From: Avena insularis
Taxonomy: Eukaryota; Streptophyta; Magnoliopsida; Poales; Poaceae
NCBI GenBank assembly: GCA_023614405.1
Contig: CM042691.1
Span: 176,920,927 to 176,984,926, forward strand
DNA: 64,000 nt
Direction of reading: 5' to 3'
Of the stretch, positions 44,340 through 58,000 are shown in pieces. A model generated the notes under the pieces. It was not told where the DNA came from. It did no database searches and was given only the letters and a program-made list of their open reading frames with translations. A program made the translations under genes and the position numbers. Positions within the stretch are counted from its first letter, which is position 1. Every line of letters begins with the position of its first letter.

Positions 44340-46170
44340 GATGAGGCCGGTTCCAATCGAGGTCGTTCGTGAAGGTTGGGACGAATCAAAGAGGATGCTT
44401 CACCGTTTCTGACCCAAAGCGAGGATTACTAATTCCCTCCAAGACATTGACTTTAGAAGTAACACCGTAGTCTTTAGCACTCAGGCCGAAGTGGCATAAT
44501 TCAGACTGTCACTCCTTGGAAAGCCATGCTACAGTTGGTAAGATGTAGACATAGATGCTTCTCGTCAGATAACCTGAGGTAAGATGTATACTGCCTATAG
44601 GCATGATAATCGGATAGTTCACTCCAAGGAAAAGAGAATATGATCCAAGGTCAGCAATCCTTTCTCATGGATTAGCTTGATCAACTTGACCAGTGTTTAT
44701 TGAGAACACCAAGCAGCCAAACCCGGAAGTATAAGTGGAGACAGTGCGACCGCAGTGTACAACACGAGGATGAGTAGCACTAGTATGATGGCGCCAATGA
44801 CAAGTAAGACAACTAGGATCATAAGAAGCACCAAGCGTACATATATGAAGAAGCCTGGAACCATCTGTAGATCTTGCTAACCACCAAAAACCAAAAAAAG
44901 TAGCCGTGCTAGTCTCAAGTAGTATTAAGAAATGCATCCACCAAGTCATCCGCGACAGAAGGTCACGTCAATACCAGCGTAGGACCTTGAAAAAGGTAGA
45001 AAGTGTTAACTTGAGATTCCGGCAGCATGATATAGTGAATCCTACTAAAAACTTTCCTTCCAATTAAACTGCATGCGAAGTAGCTCGAACATAGGAAAAA
45101 AACTACGACCTACAATCCTAGAAAGCAAACAAAGCATTATATAACAAGGAAATACACAAAAGAACAGAATCGTCTTTTTTCGAATCAAGAAAAGCAATTT
45201 TGCCTCGATTTATTTAAAAAAGGCGAAGAGGATTGACCGGTTCATTTACAAGGGAACTTGACAAAAACCCGTACAAATGCAGAAAACCATTGAATGGATT
45301 CTTTTCAGGAGCTTCAAGTAGATCTTAAATTACTATCGAATGAACTAAAAGACATCCGAAAAAATACATAATTCAATCAGATGAATCAAACGAATTCTAT
45401 AAGAATAAATCCTACGTAAATCCTATGATTCATATAATTCATAGAGTCTAAAATAACTAATCATATTTTCATTTAAACGAAACATTCGCTAAGTCAATTC
45501 AGTAAAATATCTTGGGCACATGAAGACACTACACTACAGATGAAGGAATAATTGCCAGAATGCAGAGGATCCCAAACATGAACGTTGCCATACAGAGCTA
45601 TGGCGAACACCAGTCTGCCATGGGTAATTCCATCTTTGTGTCTGTAAGGGCTCCAAGTGTGGTTAAGGGGAAGTAGAATAAATTTCCATCCATCATCACC
45701 GCCCTAAAGGACAACAATTCTGACGTCACGGACTGCAACAAGCTGTGGGAACTTGGCAAATAGCAATCTTCTGCATTACAGCTGCATGATTATTATCCAA
45801 CAAGAGCGTGGTTGGATGGTCTATTGCTTGGAACGGCAATGCTGGGAGAGGAATATTGCGACGAGTGTACACGTTGTGAAGCTCCATCTTGCCTCTAAAC
45901 CTAGCCGTTGCAATCCAATCTCCATTGGCGCCTACCAACTGCCCAGAACTATAGCATGGTACCATACCATCAGACGAGAACCTGTCCAGCGGCGACAACT
46001 TGCACGGGACACTATCAATTTTGAAGTAATGCAAGAAATATGGAGGTCCCTTTGTTGGGGAGGGGGAGAATGAAGAACACATGGGAGGCCAAATGGCAGC
46101 AAAGCATCCAATGTTGCACTAGCTTCCGTAGATTTACGAAAAAGTTTGCGCGAACCGATTAGGCTAGCGA
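44340..46170 (-). pseudogene. Second F-box / DUF295 protein pseudogene
   Basis: On the minus strand, 46150-46082 reads STEASATLDALLPFGL, then (next frame) 46082-45726 MCSSFSPSPTKGPPYFLHYF, SGQLVGANGDWIATARF, GKMELHNVYTRRNIPLPALP. This is the 'V-G-S-S-x-G-W-L... N-P-x-T-R-x-x-I-x-L-P' part of DUF295 proteins. A further frame change leads to AVRDVRIVVL, DDGWKFILLPLNHTW and FAIALYGNVHVWDPLHSG (to about 45541). After a non-coding gap, 44650-44390 reads GSYSLFLGVNYPIIMPIGSI and ELCHFGLSAKDYGVTSK, like a DUF295 C terminus. At least two frameshifts and several stops. The link of the last piece is tentative. Confidence 0.55.
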
Positions 46171-46257
46171 CGGTGATGACGTCATCTAGTTATGAGTTCT
46201 TTAAAGGGGCCTTCGGTAAACACGTCATGAAACTGCTCAGAATCATGCTCACTATTC

Positions 46258-46668
46258 TTGCTCGCTGACAACGTCTGTATTCCCCTGCAGCAGGCGCAAG
46301 AACTACCCACCGGGCCTAGCAATGCTAATCCCGCAATTCTGCCTCCACCGCCATCTATGTCTGCGACCGCCCATATCACTCTAGCTGATAGAGTGATGTA
46401 CGGTAACTTGCTCGTCGAGCCTAGGACCATGACCCATATTCGGAATGTTGTCCAACTCGACGAGAAATGCCATCAACTACTGGAGGAGGCGCAAGCCATC
46501 CTAGAGCAAGGTGCAAAGCTAGATCGAGATCTGGCCAAAGCGTAGAAATCAATCGAGGAGGCTAAATCCATGGAGACGGAGTACAAGAACCTGCTCAAGA
46601 AACAGAAGAACAAAAAATCTCCAACACACGTCGTCAACGATCCCAGCGTAAGGCGTAACTTGGGGAGG
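46258..46668 (+). pseudogene. gag fragment of element E, part 1
   Basis: SATAHITLADRVMYGNLLVE, HIRNVVQLDEKCHQLLEEAQ, then a stop after DLAKA, then METEYKNLLKKQKNKKSPTH and DPSVRRNL. This aligns with the same stretch of element C gag (25789-25400, minus). It is cut at 46668 by a solo LTR. Confidence 0.8.
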
Positions 46669-46669
46669 G

Positions 46670-48090
46670 TGATGAGTTCATATTGGCATCATGTTTTATA
46701 TTATTTTTTGCATTGTAGTAGTAGGATCTTGGTATTTTACGGTGTTCGCACACACTTTTTATGTTTATTTTCACTAGAATCAGGTCAGATGATGGATCCG
46801 ATGGACACAACTCTTGGGCTAGTTATATCGGAGCTAAAAGGAGTGAAAAACAACGAAAATCGCTTATTTGGGAAATATTAATAATACTAGAAGAAACCCA
46901 GAAGCGATTGAAGGATACAAAAGAGTTGACGACCAACTATATGGCAGGAAAAGTTTTCTGGCCGTATAGTTGGCGCCGACACCACCTCCTCAAATAGTTT
47001 CACCCCATGCAACTGGATCGGAGAGACGACATACAGAACACCCAGAAATCACCGAAAACCTGACCTCCGAAAAAGGGACCTGGAGGGGGAACTTGCCCTA
47101 GGGATCCATCTTCACCCTAAGCAGATCTGGGAGGCCAAGGCATCGATCTCCATCTTCATCAACCACTGCATCTTCATCACCACCATCATCTACATCCATC
47201 CCATCTAGATCTTGTTGTAATTCTCGCACTAGTTGTGGATTTATACAAGTACTATTCATCAATAATCGTTCCCATTACCATTGTCATGATGTTGTTTGCC
47301 TCTATGTCTGAGTAGATCATTAGTTCTTGGGGAGATAGAGAAACCCTAGTATATGATTGAGATGAAATGGAGATTATTATGTTATACATCATTATATGTA
47401 TGTCTTAATTGTCTTCATCTCGATGTTGTGAGTTGTGCACCTCCTTAATATTTGCCTCCTACGGGGACTTGATGAAGGAGATTACTTGTTGGTAGACGGA
47501 GAGATGATATCACTTACTGTGACTATAAATTCGTTGGCATCCTTTACGTACTAACTTGGCGAGTCGTACGATTGATGTTGTTTATTTGCCAGCTGTGGAT
47601 ATCATTAATCCATGTCCATGTTGCGGGAGAAATCCCTTAATAGCGGGATCATACGATTGATGTTGTTTATTTGCCAGCTGTGGTTATGAAGGATGGTATA
47701 GCAGTGGTTGCTTCCTAATCATCCATATATGGAGGTCCTCCCACATACATCCATATCATGAGAATATTCGTTATAATAATCTTGATCGCTTAGTCTAAAT
47801 TACTAGTGGTGTATCCAACATTCCCTAAGAACGCCTTTTTTCCTATTGCAGTTACAATCTTTCTTATGCACGCGATTATTACTTTCTGCATTAAGTTTTA
47901 CTTCATCTTATTTTACTGTTTCAATCAACCTAAACTCAAAAATAATTCTACTTTTCTTGCATCTTAGAATTATTCCTTAAGTACTTCGTTTAGTTTTAGA
48001 TAAAAGCATTTTAGTATTTCGCCTACTGCTCCCTGTGGGACCGATCTTTATTTCAAAACTAGCTATAAATGATTTGTGCACTTGCAATCA
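46670..48090 (+). repeat. Solo LTR, Athila-like Gypsy
   Basis: It sits exactly between RRNL and WAPSKP of E gag. It starts TGATGAGTTCATATTGG and ends ...TGTGCACTTGCAATCA, 1421 bases. The end block CTACTGCTCCCTGTGGGACC followed by GTGCACTTGCA is typical of Athila-type LTRs, as I know them. No internal region, so it is solo. The flanking 5-mers (GAGGG, TCGGT) do not match, so the target duplication is unclear. A ~45-base direct repeat (TCGTACGATTGATGTTGTTT, GCCAGCTGTGG) occurs at 47564 and 47648. Confidence 0.65.
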
Positions 48091-48420
48091 TCGGTGGGCT
48101 CCTTCAAAGCCGACACAAGCTAAGTCTTACATTGACAAGCAAGGAAAGAAAGTCATGCCAACACCCGTCCTCAACATGGCCATCGCGAAGACTCTACTGG
48201 ATGAGGATAGATTGCCCTAAGCTCTGGACCAGGTCTATGACCTCGTTTCCAAGGCTTTGAAACAGCAGGAAAAGGCCACCTCTGAGAGGCTAGAGTCTGA
48301 CCCTGAATATTGTCAGTCAAGCACGCCAGGCAGCACATGGCAAGATCTCCTCACGATGTCGAATCTCAAACGGATTCATCAGAACAAAGACGGACGGAGT
48401 CACGCAACATGACTGACTCT
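48091..48420 (+). pseudogene. gag fragment of element E, part 2
   Basis: WAPSKPTQAKSYIDKQGKKV, MPTPVLNMAIAKTLLDEDRL, stop, ALDQVYDLVSKALKQQEKAT, SERLESDPEYCQSSTPG. It continues part 1 and matches C gag at 25400-25130. Coding similarity fades after about 48420. Confidence 0.8.
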
Positions 48421-48889
48421 ATCCCCATATCCTCTGACTTATCAGCCTTTACTTTTAAAAACCACTGAAGCTTGTTCCCTCAAACCTATTAGCCAGTACT
48501 ACAAGAGTTGTTTGAGCCATGCGAGTCGTAGAACTGCATGTGTAGGGTTTGTGAGTCTTTGAATAACGAGGTACCTAAACAACTGAATTGAGTTGTAATG
48601 TGATAACTAAAGAATGAGGCACATGTGGGCAATAGTTGTTATTTTGTTATTTAATGCTCACTCGTGTCCCGTAGGACCCAAGTACTTGATTCTTGTTCCT
48701 TGACTATCACACTATCCACATTTGGGACCATGAATCCCCTTAGTCCGAGCTTGATTCACATCTTATTTCTTGGGGACACAATTAGTTTGGAAAGTTATTA
48801 CTATCATGTACTTATGCCATGTTTTACTTCTTTATTTACTACTGTTGCCTGAGGAGCGTTTACTACTATACAATTTTGGAACCAATGCA
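48421..48889. other. Unassigned sequence
   Basis: No open frame or repeat recognised; likely transposon debris. Confidence 0.3.
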
Positions 48890-49008
48890 GAATGTTTACG
48901 CGGTATCGAAAGCCTAGTAACACTTTCGGGGTTCCCAGTCATTTACAACCATTGTCGTGAACCCCTTGGTCCGTCGTGAAGCCGACCGACTTTGTAGTGT
49001 CTAGCTTA
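48890..49008 (+). repeat. Fragment of an A-type LTR
   Basis: AACACTTTCGGGGTTCCCAG, TCATTTACAACCATTG and CCGACTTTGTAG match the first ~110 bases of the A LTR (3980-4080). It breaks off at TCTAGCTTAGG. Confidence 0.65.
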
Positions 49009-49440
49009 GGGGGTGTTTGTTTGGGCTTTTGGTGGCTTTCCAGTGGGAAAAGCCAAAAAACGAACCAAATGGCATAGCTGCGATGTGGGATTCGGCCGAA
49101 GTGGTTGGCAAAATAGGCCATCCCGGGAAGCACGTTTGGAGGTGCTTCCCGTGGCTTCCCGGGGCTGCAAGCGAAGCATTTTCTACTTCGGACATTTGCT
49201 TTGAGAAAATTACGAGAATACTGCCATCCTGAGCCACGCCCCCGTGTCACCACCACATCAACCGACCTCCCTCCTCCTCGATGTATTTGCCTGACTCCCG
49301 CTGCCCCAGATTGACGGCCCCCCGACCTCATCCCCGGCCGTCCTCACCCCCGTATCACCACCACATCGACCTCCCTCCCTCCTCCTCGATGTCCTTCCCC
49401 GACTCCAGAAGCCCCAGATTGACGCCCCCCCGACCTCGTC
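49009..49440. other. Possible DNA-transposon end and a two-copy C-rich repeat
   Basis: GGGGGTGTTTGTTTGGGCTT at 49010 resembles ends of hAT or Harbinger-type elements, and it folds against AAAAGCCAAAAAACGAACC 25 bases on. From 49235 a ~100-base C-rich segment is repeated (49235-49333 and 49342-49440): CACCACCACATC, CCTCCCTCCTCCTCGATGT, GCCCCAGATTGACG and CCCCCCGACCTC occur in both. Confidence 0.45.
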
Positions 49441-51648
49441 CCCATTTACCCCGTGTGGTTGTACGCTCTTCTTGGTTCAAGAGGCAAGAACCTAGGGTCC
49501 TAAGGGTGCCGAGCATGTGACTAGAAAAACCACATCCCACCATGGCCTCCCATACAAGCCTTAGCATGTTTAATCTCATATCATTGATCTCATCTTATCA
49601 CGTTCTCCTGTCATACTAGATTATCTGTATCTGATACATCATCTTCATGGACCAGACTCAACAGCTATGCATGGCTAAGCAGGAAACAGATATAAGCTCT
49701 AGCAGTGCACACATGCCAAACCTAGTTATGCTAGGAGCAGTGGATCAGGTAATATAAGCTAAAGGGAGTAATGCAATAGAAAGGATACTCTAACTATCGA
49801 TAAAAGACCACAGTAGAATCATATGCAACATGGCAAGAATTGAAATGCTTTCGAAATCATATGATTATATCATGGTGGGGCTATGCTTGCCTTTGCCAGT
49901 TGATAACGGATAAGCAGATCTTCAGAAGCTTGTACTTGACTTAGTTACAGTTGGTCAAGTATTGTTCGTCGATCTTCGACGGTGTTGATCTCGGTCTTCG
50001 ATCTTGATCTCGATCTCGTATTCTACCGAGAAGAACCAAACACCGGAATGATAGGGAAACAATCAACACATGGCATCGATGCAATGCTCAAACAAGGATG
50101 ATGATATGACAAGTTAAATTGTACTGAAATGAAACCCTAAAGCATGCTCGACAACTTAATCGGGGTTCTGAGGGGTGAAAACCCTAACTCGGGGAAACTC
50201 CGGAATCACCTATTAGGGTTACTAGGTTGTTCTAATTAAACTTGTTGTGAAAGTTGTTGAACAATGCATGATTATAGCTTAGATAGCTAGGTTTCATTTT
50301 TCTGAATATTTTGATAAATTATTTGTATTTTTCTGACTTATAAATAATAAGATATTGAATTTACAAGTTTTATCCTTTTTCTGAAATTATTAAAACAATT
50401 AAAGGGTTTATTGCATCACACTGATGTCAGCACATGGTGGGGTTGCCACCGGTCTGGGCTACCCACACCGATCGACCAAATGGGCCACGCGAACGCCACG
50501 CAAGCAAGAGGGACCGGGGGGCTGGTTTGATCGGGTCGCACCCACGGCTGGCGTCCTGACGCCACCGACGCCACTCGATGGTGAGCCTCCTGTGTTGAGA
50601 ACGGGTTGGTTGCGTGGGGCGAGCGGAGAGCTGAGCCGGGAGAGCGCAGGCTGCGGGAGCCATAAGGTGGCGGGCGCCATCGCACGGGTTCTGGGTCGAT
50701 CATGGAGAGCTACGGTGGGTGAGCGGTGGAGCACGGCACGGGACCGAACCAGAGTGAGAGAGAGAGAGGGAAAAGGGGTCGAGGAGAACCCGAAGCTCAC
50801 CAAGAAGCGATGGACGGGCTCGGGAAGCTTGGCAAGGACTGAGGGCGCCGAATCGACGGTGATCGGCGTCGGGGAAGACAAGATCGCTGGGGAAAACTGA
50901 GGCTCGGCAGCTCGATTTCTTAGACGAGGGAGGGCATGGCGACGAGACGGAGCTCCTGGGCGTCACGGCATGGCCCGGGGAGGCCAGAGGCGTCGGTGAC
51001 ACCATGGAACCTGCGGACTAGGGTTCCGGCCGGAGAGAAATTGGGGGCAAAAGAGGGGATTAGGGTTCATCTGGGTAGCGAAGGAGTACTTGTAGTCGTT
51101 CAGGACATCGGTAGGGCGCATCTCCTCGCAGCGAGCATCACGGCGAGGCGGTGCAACATCGACCTGAAGCTGCTCGGCTGGAGGAGGAAGAAAGAAGAAA
51201 ATAAACGAAGGGGTACGGGCCGACCGTGGCTTCGGTTGGGCCAAGGTGGGGCGAGGGAAAGGGAGAGAAGAGAGAAGGTTGCTGGGCTGCTCGGCCTGAG
51301 TGCTCTCTGCCTCTATTTTTTATACCAAAACCTTTTGTATTTCCTGTTTCCAATTTCCGTTTTGCATTTTAATTTCCAAACTGTTTTGAATACTTTGAGA
51401 ATACTAGAGGCTTTTGTAAATATGAAAATACAGCAGGGACCCCTTTATACTGTTTGGGATCCAAACATTTTGATTCTTTTGAAAATATTCAAAACCTGTT
51501 GAATTGCTTGTAGAAAGAGAGGTAAAATAACTAGGGTTTAGGGTTTTGTATTTGATCTTGATTGAATTTAGTATTAGCAAGGTAGATGATGCTTATGCAA
51601 TGCTCAATCAAAACCCTAATATGGATTATCTAAAACTGGGGTGTTACA
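49441..51648 (-). repeat. 3' LTR of element J, left part missing
   Basis: It matches 56197-58103. It retains about 360 bases (50170-50525) that the right LTR lacks, and lacks the ~1.1 kb that starts the right LTR (55094-56196). The right border reads CTGGGGTGTTACA. Confidence 0.85.
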
Positions 51649-51662
51649 GCTCTATCCCCCAG
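51649..51662 (-). other. Polypurine tract of element J
   Basis: On the minus strand CTGGGGGATAGAGC directly precedes the LTR start TGTAACACC. Confidence 0.8.
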
Positions 51663-54600
51663 ACGATAATCTCGACCCGAGATTCCAAAGGTAGAAAAAT
51701 AGACAGAGAGGGGAAGATACAGGGTCACTCTAAAGATAAGATGGAGACATACTAAACAACACACGGAGTATCTCATGGTCAACTCATGGATGGAGAGGTC
51801 AAAAACAATTCTGAGATGACAACATGAAACACGTCAAGGTAACAGAGGAAACAAGAGGAGATGGTTTCAAGTTGTTAGATAGATGGTCTTCATAAGGATT
51901 GAGACCATGGAACTCACAAAAAAGTTTTGAAACTTCTGGAGAAGAAAGCTTCCAACAGAAAGATTATAACAACAGACTTCGATATGAACCTCTACTAAAT
52001 GACTTAAGTAGAGATTCTAGGTTGCAGAGACATGGATCAACAAAACCAAGCTGTTGAACTACTTTTGACATAGAAGGGTCGCTCTTTCATCCAACAGAAG
52101 GCCAATAAAGAAAGGTGTTTTAGTGGAGAGGACTCATAAGAGTCACAAAGAACATGTAGAAAGAGAAACTGTTGATTACCAAAATCATAGCCACTCTTAA
52201 GACATGGTTAAGATTACGAAGGAAACTCTTTATTCATCCAGGTTTATCAGAATCTTTGCCAAATATTATGATATCCCTTTACACCACCAAGATGAATAGT
52301 TAAGAAGATTCCTGATGACACGAGAAGAAAGAAACTTCATTCTCAGACTTCAACTACTTCGCACAACCATACGCTTGCCAACATAGAAGGGTCTGGAGGA
52401 TCGACCGAGAGACATTCAGCAACACTACTTTAAATGTTCTCCTTGATGTTCGAGAAATGAGGCATCAAGTAAAGGTCAGACTTCGGATACAAAGGAAACC
52501 ATGAACACAACTCCTATAATTATTTATAGAAGAAGCCTCATGAAGAGTGGTTGATATTGCTGAATCACAGGAATATGACGGTAGGTCTTTCCGGCTAAGT
52601 GTGTCAACCATTACATCAATCTTGCCAGATTTACAAAGAGACCTATGTCAAAACCTTGGGGAACACCAACCATCATTGCCGCTTGAGATTCAGCTTTGGT
52701 TAGGTGGAATGATATTTCAGACTCAACGTGTCCGAATAGAAAGTTTGCAACATTTACCACAAAGGTACAGTCACTAGATTCTCAAGACACAGACTATAGT
52801 GTCAAGCTCCAAAATACAAGCTAGATTTCTAGACCCATGTCTTTAGCAATTTGTCGGAAGACAACTGCACACACTTAAGGTACTGACAATCAAACACACA
52901 TGTGTCCTTAAGGAACGTAGTTAACTTTACTCTAATCCACGGCAATATCTTTCAACATTGCACATGAATCTGAGAAGGTCACTTCTAACATCCAGAACAC
53001 ATACTTCGAGATAAATCAAAGAAGGTTCTCAAAATTTCCAACATTAATGCCAAATGTTCCATATGAATCAAATCTAACATGGAGAAGTTAAGGATATTGT
53101 TGATGGGCTCAACAAAAAAACTTATCAGGACACTCCAATAAGATGGACTCATATGTTGCATGAACAAGGCAAAAATACTGGTCAGATCAAAGGACACGGA
53201 GATGTACTTAAGTGAAACATCACGAGTAAACATCATCAAGATAGTCCTTGGAACTGAGTTTGATTTGACAATAACCCAAATCAAATCAAAGGTGGGGAAG
53301 ATAACATATCCACAACGGAAATACTATCTTTCTTCAACACGAACAAAACTAAACATCCCTTTTATAAAGAACATAGTCGGATATAACTTTTTTCCTACAA
53401 CTCTCCAAGTTGTTGCGGAAGCTCAACCAACTAGTTCAGGGGTATCTAGTACGGATCCTTGGAGAAAGGAGCGGTTCAGAGAACTTGCTTTCTTAAGAAC
53501 TTTACATCACGGCCATGTGGCAACAAGGCGATACTTCTAGGAAGACATCTAGAATATCACGAACCACCGATATGTCACTTAGTTCGAGAGGAAACTTAGT
53601 TGGTAAGGCAAGAAGAAATAGTCTTAGATCTTCAGTGCAAGCCTAACTCTTTGACTGAAGAGAGTGTACCAGAATAACAGACTTGGTAACACAATCAAAC
53701 TTCGCTTAGTGATAGGATTAACCAATCACGCTAAGAATGACACAAATGTCCTTGGAGTTTAAAACAATAAATATTGCTAGAATCTCAGATGGCCACATCA
53801 TTACGCACACGCATCACTCACGAGCGTGAAAGCTCGAGGAAGGGTGGGTAAATATGTGTAAGAGCATCACTTCATTAAGGGGTCATGAAACTCAGCACGA
53901 CCTCTTAATATAAAATGGTGTGGTACTTTAAGATAGAACAGATGGGAGACAATCAATGCCTCTTAATCTGCGGATTACAACACTTTGACTTGGTCTTAGA
54001 AATGACGAGGTACTGGAGTTTGTTTCTCCTGACATCCCGAAATGGTTTGTCATGATAGACCACAAGAGTATCTTGCATCGAAAGACACCAATGCACATTT
54101 ACTACTTGGCTACTAACTGGTAAACCAAGGTCGGAAAACAACAAGGGGGAAGGAACATGCTCAGGTTAGAATCCTGAAATGTGGATGCATAGATTAACAA
54201 TCTTCCTAAAACCAATGCAAAGACAGGTGAGGTGTGGCAGAGTCACGGGTATAGATGCGAGACTCATGAGGAGTACTCTTGTCGTGATATATTTGGTTCC
54301 ATTAAAGAACATCTGCCATAGAATGTGGTAGGGGAAGTCCTTAATTGTCACAATTCAATCACGACAATAACCACAAGCTTGAAGGCTAGAACTGTAATAC
54401 CAGCCATCCTGAGGTAATGTGTAAACATTAACAACAGGGATCGAAGGAAGGATCTTGGGTTAAAGGTTAGCTTCATGTACAAGATTCACAACACCAGAAT
54501 CCAGCACAATCAGGGATCTTTGGTTCAAGTCCAAGGGTTAAAACCCAAAGAAAGGAGTAACTACTACTTTAGTGACATAACGTACACTATAAGGTAGTAA

Positions 54601-55076
54601 TCACAGGGTAGCTTCCGAAAGAAGGAACACCTTCTGAAATACCCGAGCAATTAAAGAGGAGACACACGAGGCGAAAGGAAACCTCAAAGCCTAGAACAGA
54701 ACACTGTGGAGCCAAAAATATAATATTGTGGTTCCAAAAGGTAGAGAGATCATGATGGAAAGGAATCTCTCGTGTGAACAGGAACAAAGGGAAGAAGGAA
54801 TTCACAACACACACAACTCTCGAGAACTCAACACTAGGTCAACTGGCTTAGAAACAACGTGCCCAAAAGGCACCTAAGCTTTGAAAAACTAGAAGAGATA
54901 TCAAAACTTTTCCAGATCAACACCAGATAAGATGACCCAGAGTTAGAGCGAAACTAGATAAGGAGTAAAAGAAGCATACTAGAGGTTTCACAAATACTTT
55001 TCAGCTTTTGAAAATAGTTTTCACAAACACTAGACTCAACATCGACCAATAGCAAGGTTTTCCTACGGTCGGTACT
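51663..55076 (-). other. Internal region of element J, no recognised coding
   Basis: About 3.4 kb. Weak coding-like traces on the minus strand (VHWCLSMQDTLVVYHDKPF near 54080; DLNQRSLIVLDSGVVN near 54500, faintly protease-like) are too decayed to name. Confidence 0.4.
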
Positions 55077-55088
55077 GCTCTGATACCA
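55077..55088 (-). other. Primer-binding site of element J
   Basis: TGGTATCAGAGC on the minus strand, 5 bases after the LTR end; exact initiator tRNA-Met match. Confidence 0.92.
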
Positions 55089-55093
55089 AGAAC

Positions 55094-58000
55094 TGTGACA
55101 CCCCCAGGATCAGGGCTAAACAAATCCCAGACCTCCGTCTGACATAATCTTAACCTTGAGCTCGAGAATATCTAGTGAAGAATCGGTAACTCGGCAGTGA
55201 CCCTATGACACAAAAATTTATTACAGCAAGCTCATAACTGAGCAGAAAACCAAATTATTACAAGCAGAGGTCACTGACCACAAACACCAAACAACGGAAG
55301 GCAAATTATGCTACTAAGTATAACAAACTTAACAAATGGCCTAAGAGGCCTGAAGCATAACGATGACGTCCTAGCCCATAGATTCCAGGCTGCCGGCCGG
55401 GAACCCCAAGCTACTCGTCGTTGTCGATGTAGTACGGAACTCGTCTTCAGGTGAACACTTACTCTGCCAAAAGTATCAACAAAGCAAGGGTGAGTACAGG
55501 GTGTACTCCGCAAGACTTCTGGCTAGTGGAGTTGTTTTGCATAAAGCCACTTTTGTTTATAAAACAAGAGGGAGAAGAAGCTCGTCTAGTCAGAGTATTT
55601 TAAAAGGGGATACGAGAGCAACATCTCCAAAGTATTGATCATCATCTTTTGATATCCGCCGAAACATCGTCATCTGAACTAGGATCACCCCCTCGTACCC
55701 ATGAGGAAGCATCCTTAACAAACATTAGTTGCCAAGATTTACGCGATTAGGTTCAAGTTCTCTATGATCTCCCATCCATTCCCAAGTCGTCCATAACCGT
55801 GGACACGGCTTTCCGCAGGATTATTAACGTCCAGGGGTGTACAACTTTACCAACACGTACCAACCGACTCTTAATGCCAGATCATTAGCCCTCTTCCTTG
55901 GAAGGCCGGCAGAGGGTGTGGTTGGACACGACCTTTACCTTGTTTTCATCGAGACCATGAGTCATGCAATAAGTATTGTTCCGCCGTAACAGGTCAAATC
56001 CCGAAGTCGGTACTTAAAGATGTGAGGCGTGGTTGGTTTACCAGGGGCGCCATCAACTCCAAGCAACCCTGTCCATGTTTCCCTACCTAGATGAATGCAC
56101 CTCCTTCTTTCGAAAACATTTTCAATGTGTATGTCGAATGGAACGCCCGAACTATCTGACTCATGGAATCTACTAGGCAGGTTAGTCAATCATGGGGTCC
56201 CCATTTACCCCGTGTGGTTGTACGCTTGTCTTGGTTCAAGAGGCAAGAACCTATGGTCCTAAGGGTGGCGAGCATGGGACTAGAAAAACCACATCCCACC
56301 GTGGCCTCCCATACAAGCCTTAGCATGTTTAATCTCATATCACAGATCTCATCTTATCACGTTCTCCTGTCATACTAGATTATTTGCATCTGATACATCA
56401 TTTAGATGGACCAGACTCAACAGCTATGCATGGCTAAGCAGGACACAAATATAAGCTCTAGCAGTGCACACACACCAAACCTAGTTATGCTAGGAGCAGT
56501 GGATCATGTAATATAAGCTCAAAGGGAGTAATGAAATAGATAAGATACTCTATCTATCGATAAAAGACCATAGTAGAATCATATGCAACATGGCAAGATT
56601 TGAAATGCTTTCGAAATCATAGGATTATATCATGGTGGGGCTATGCTTGCCTTTGACAGTTGATAACAGATAAGCAGATCTTCGGAAGCTTGTACTTGAC
56701 TTGGTTACAGTTGGTCAAGTATTGTTCTTCAATCTTCGATCTTCGACGATGTTGATCTTGGTCTTCGATCTTGATCTCGATCTCATATTCTACCGAGAAG
56801 AACCAAACACCGGAAATAGAGGGAAACAATCAACACATGGCATCGATGCAATGCTCAAACAAGGATGATGATATGACAAGTTAAATTGTATTGAAATGAA
56901 ACCCTAAAGCATGCTCGACAACTTAATCGGGGTTCCGCTGGTTTGACTGGGTCAGACCCACGGGCTGGCATCACAGTGACGTCACCCTGACGTCACTCGA
57001 CGGTGAGCCTCCCAGGTTGAGCACGGGAAGGTTGCGGGGACGCGTGCTGAGCCGGGAGAGCGGGCGCGCTAGACGCGCGAGGCTGCGGGGATCCATATGG
57101 TGGTGGCGCCACTGGCTACGGGTCACTGGGGACGACCGGCGACGAGCTTACGCGGCGGTGGATGGTGGAGCACGGCACGGGACCGAACCAGAGCTAGAGA
57201 GAGAGCAAAAAGGGGTCGGGGAGAACCGCAAGCTCACCAAGAAGCGATGGACGGGGTCGGGGAAGCTTGGCAAGGACTGAGGGCGCCGAATCGATGGCGA
57301 CCGACGTCGAGGAAGACAAGCTCGCTGGGGAAAACTGAGGCTCGGAAACTCGATTCCTTAGACGAGTGAGGGCATGGCGACGAGACGGAGCTCCTGGGCG
57401 TTACGGCATGGCCCGGGGTGGCCGGAGGCGTCGGGGGCACCACGGCACCTGCGGAATAGGGTTCCGGCCGGAGAGAAATTGGGTGCAAAAGAGGGGTTTA
57501 GGGTTCATCTGGGCGGCGAAGGAATACTTGTAGTCGTTCAGGACGTCGATAGCGCGCATCTCCTCGCAGCAAGCATCACGGCGAGGTGGGGACGGCGCCG
57601 GCATCGACACGCAGCAGCTTCCAATTTTTGGCTGGAGGAGGAAGAAAGAAGAAAAGAAACGAAGGGGTACGGGCCGGCTGTGGCTTCGGTTGGGCCAAGG
57701 TGGGCTGAGGGAAAGGGAGAGAAGAGAGAAGGTTGCAGGGCTGCTCGGCCTGAGTTCTCTGTGCCTCTATTTTTTTATACTAAAACCTTTTCTATTTCCT
57801 GTTTCCAATTTCTGTTTTGCATTTGAATTTCCAAACTATTTTGAATACTTTAAGAATACTAGAGGCTTTCGTAAATATGAAAATACAGCAGGGACCCCTT
57901 TATACTGTTTGGGATCCAGACATTTTGATTCTTTTGAAAATATTCAAAACCTATTGAATTGCTTGTAGAAAGAGAGGTAAAATAACTAGGGCTTAGGGTT

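Larger units (their letters stand above)
40566..48420 (+). mobile_element. Tat-lineage Gypsy element E (C family), broken by nested insertions
   Basis: The 5' LTR and primer site match element C, in plus orientation. After only 34 bases of leader the D1 LTR intervenes at 41125. C-type gag resumes at about 46258-46668 and again at 48091-48420 around a solo LTR. Nothing downstream of mid-gag is seen. Assigning both gag pieces to the same element is inference from family and strand. Confidence 0.6.

Noticed and set aside
50424..51502. Open frames of 101-188 codons in the J LTR
   Set aside because: Partly repeated in the other LTR copy with frame differences; GC-rich LTR promoter/leader DNA, not genes.
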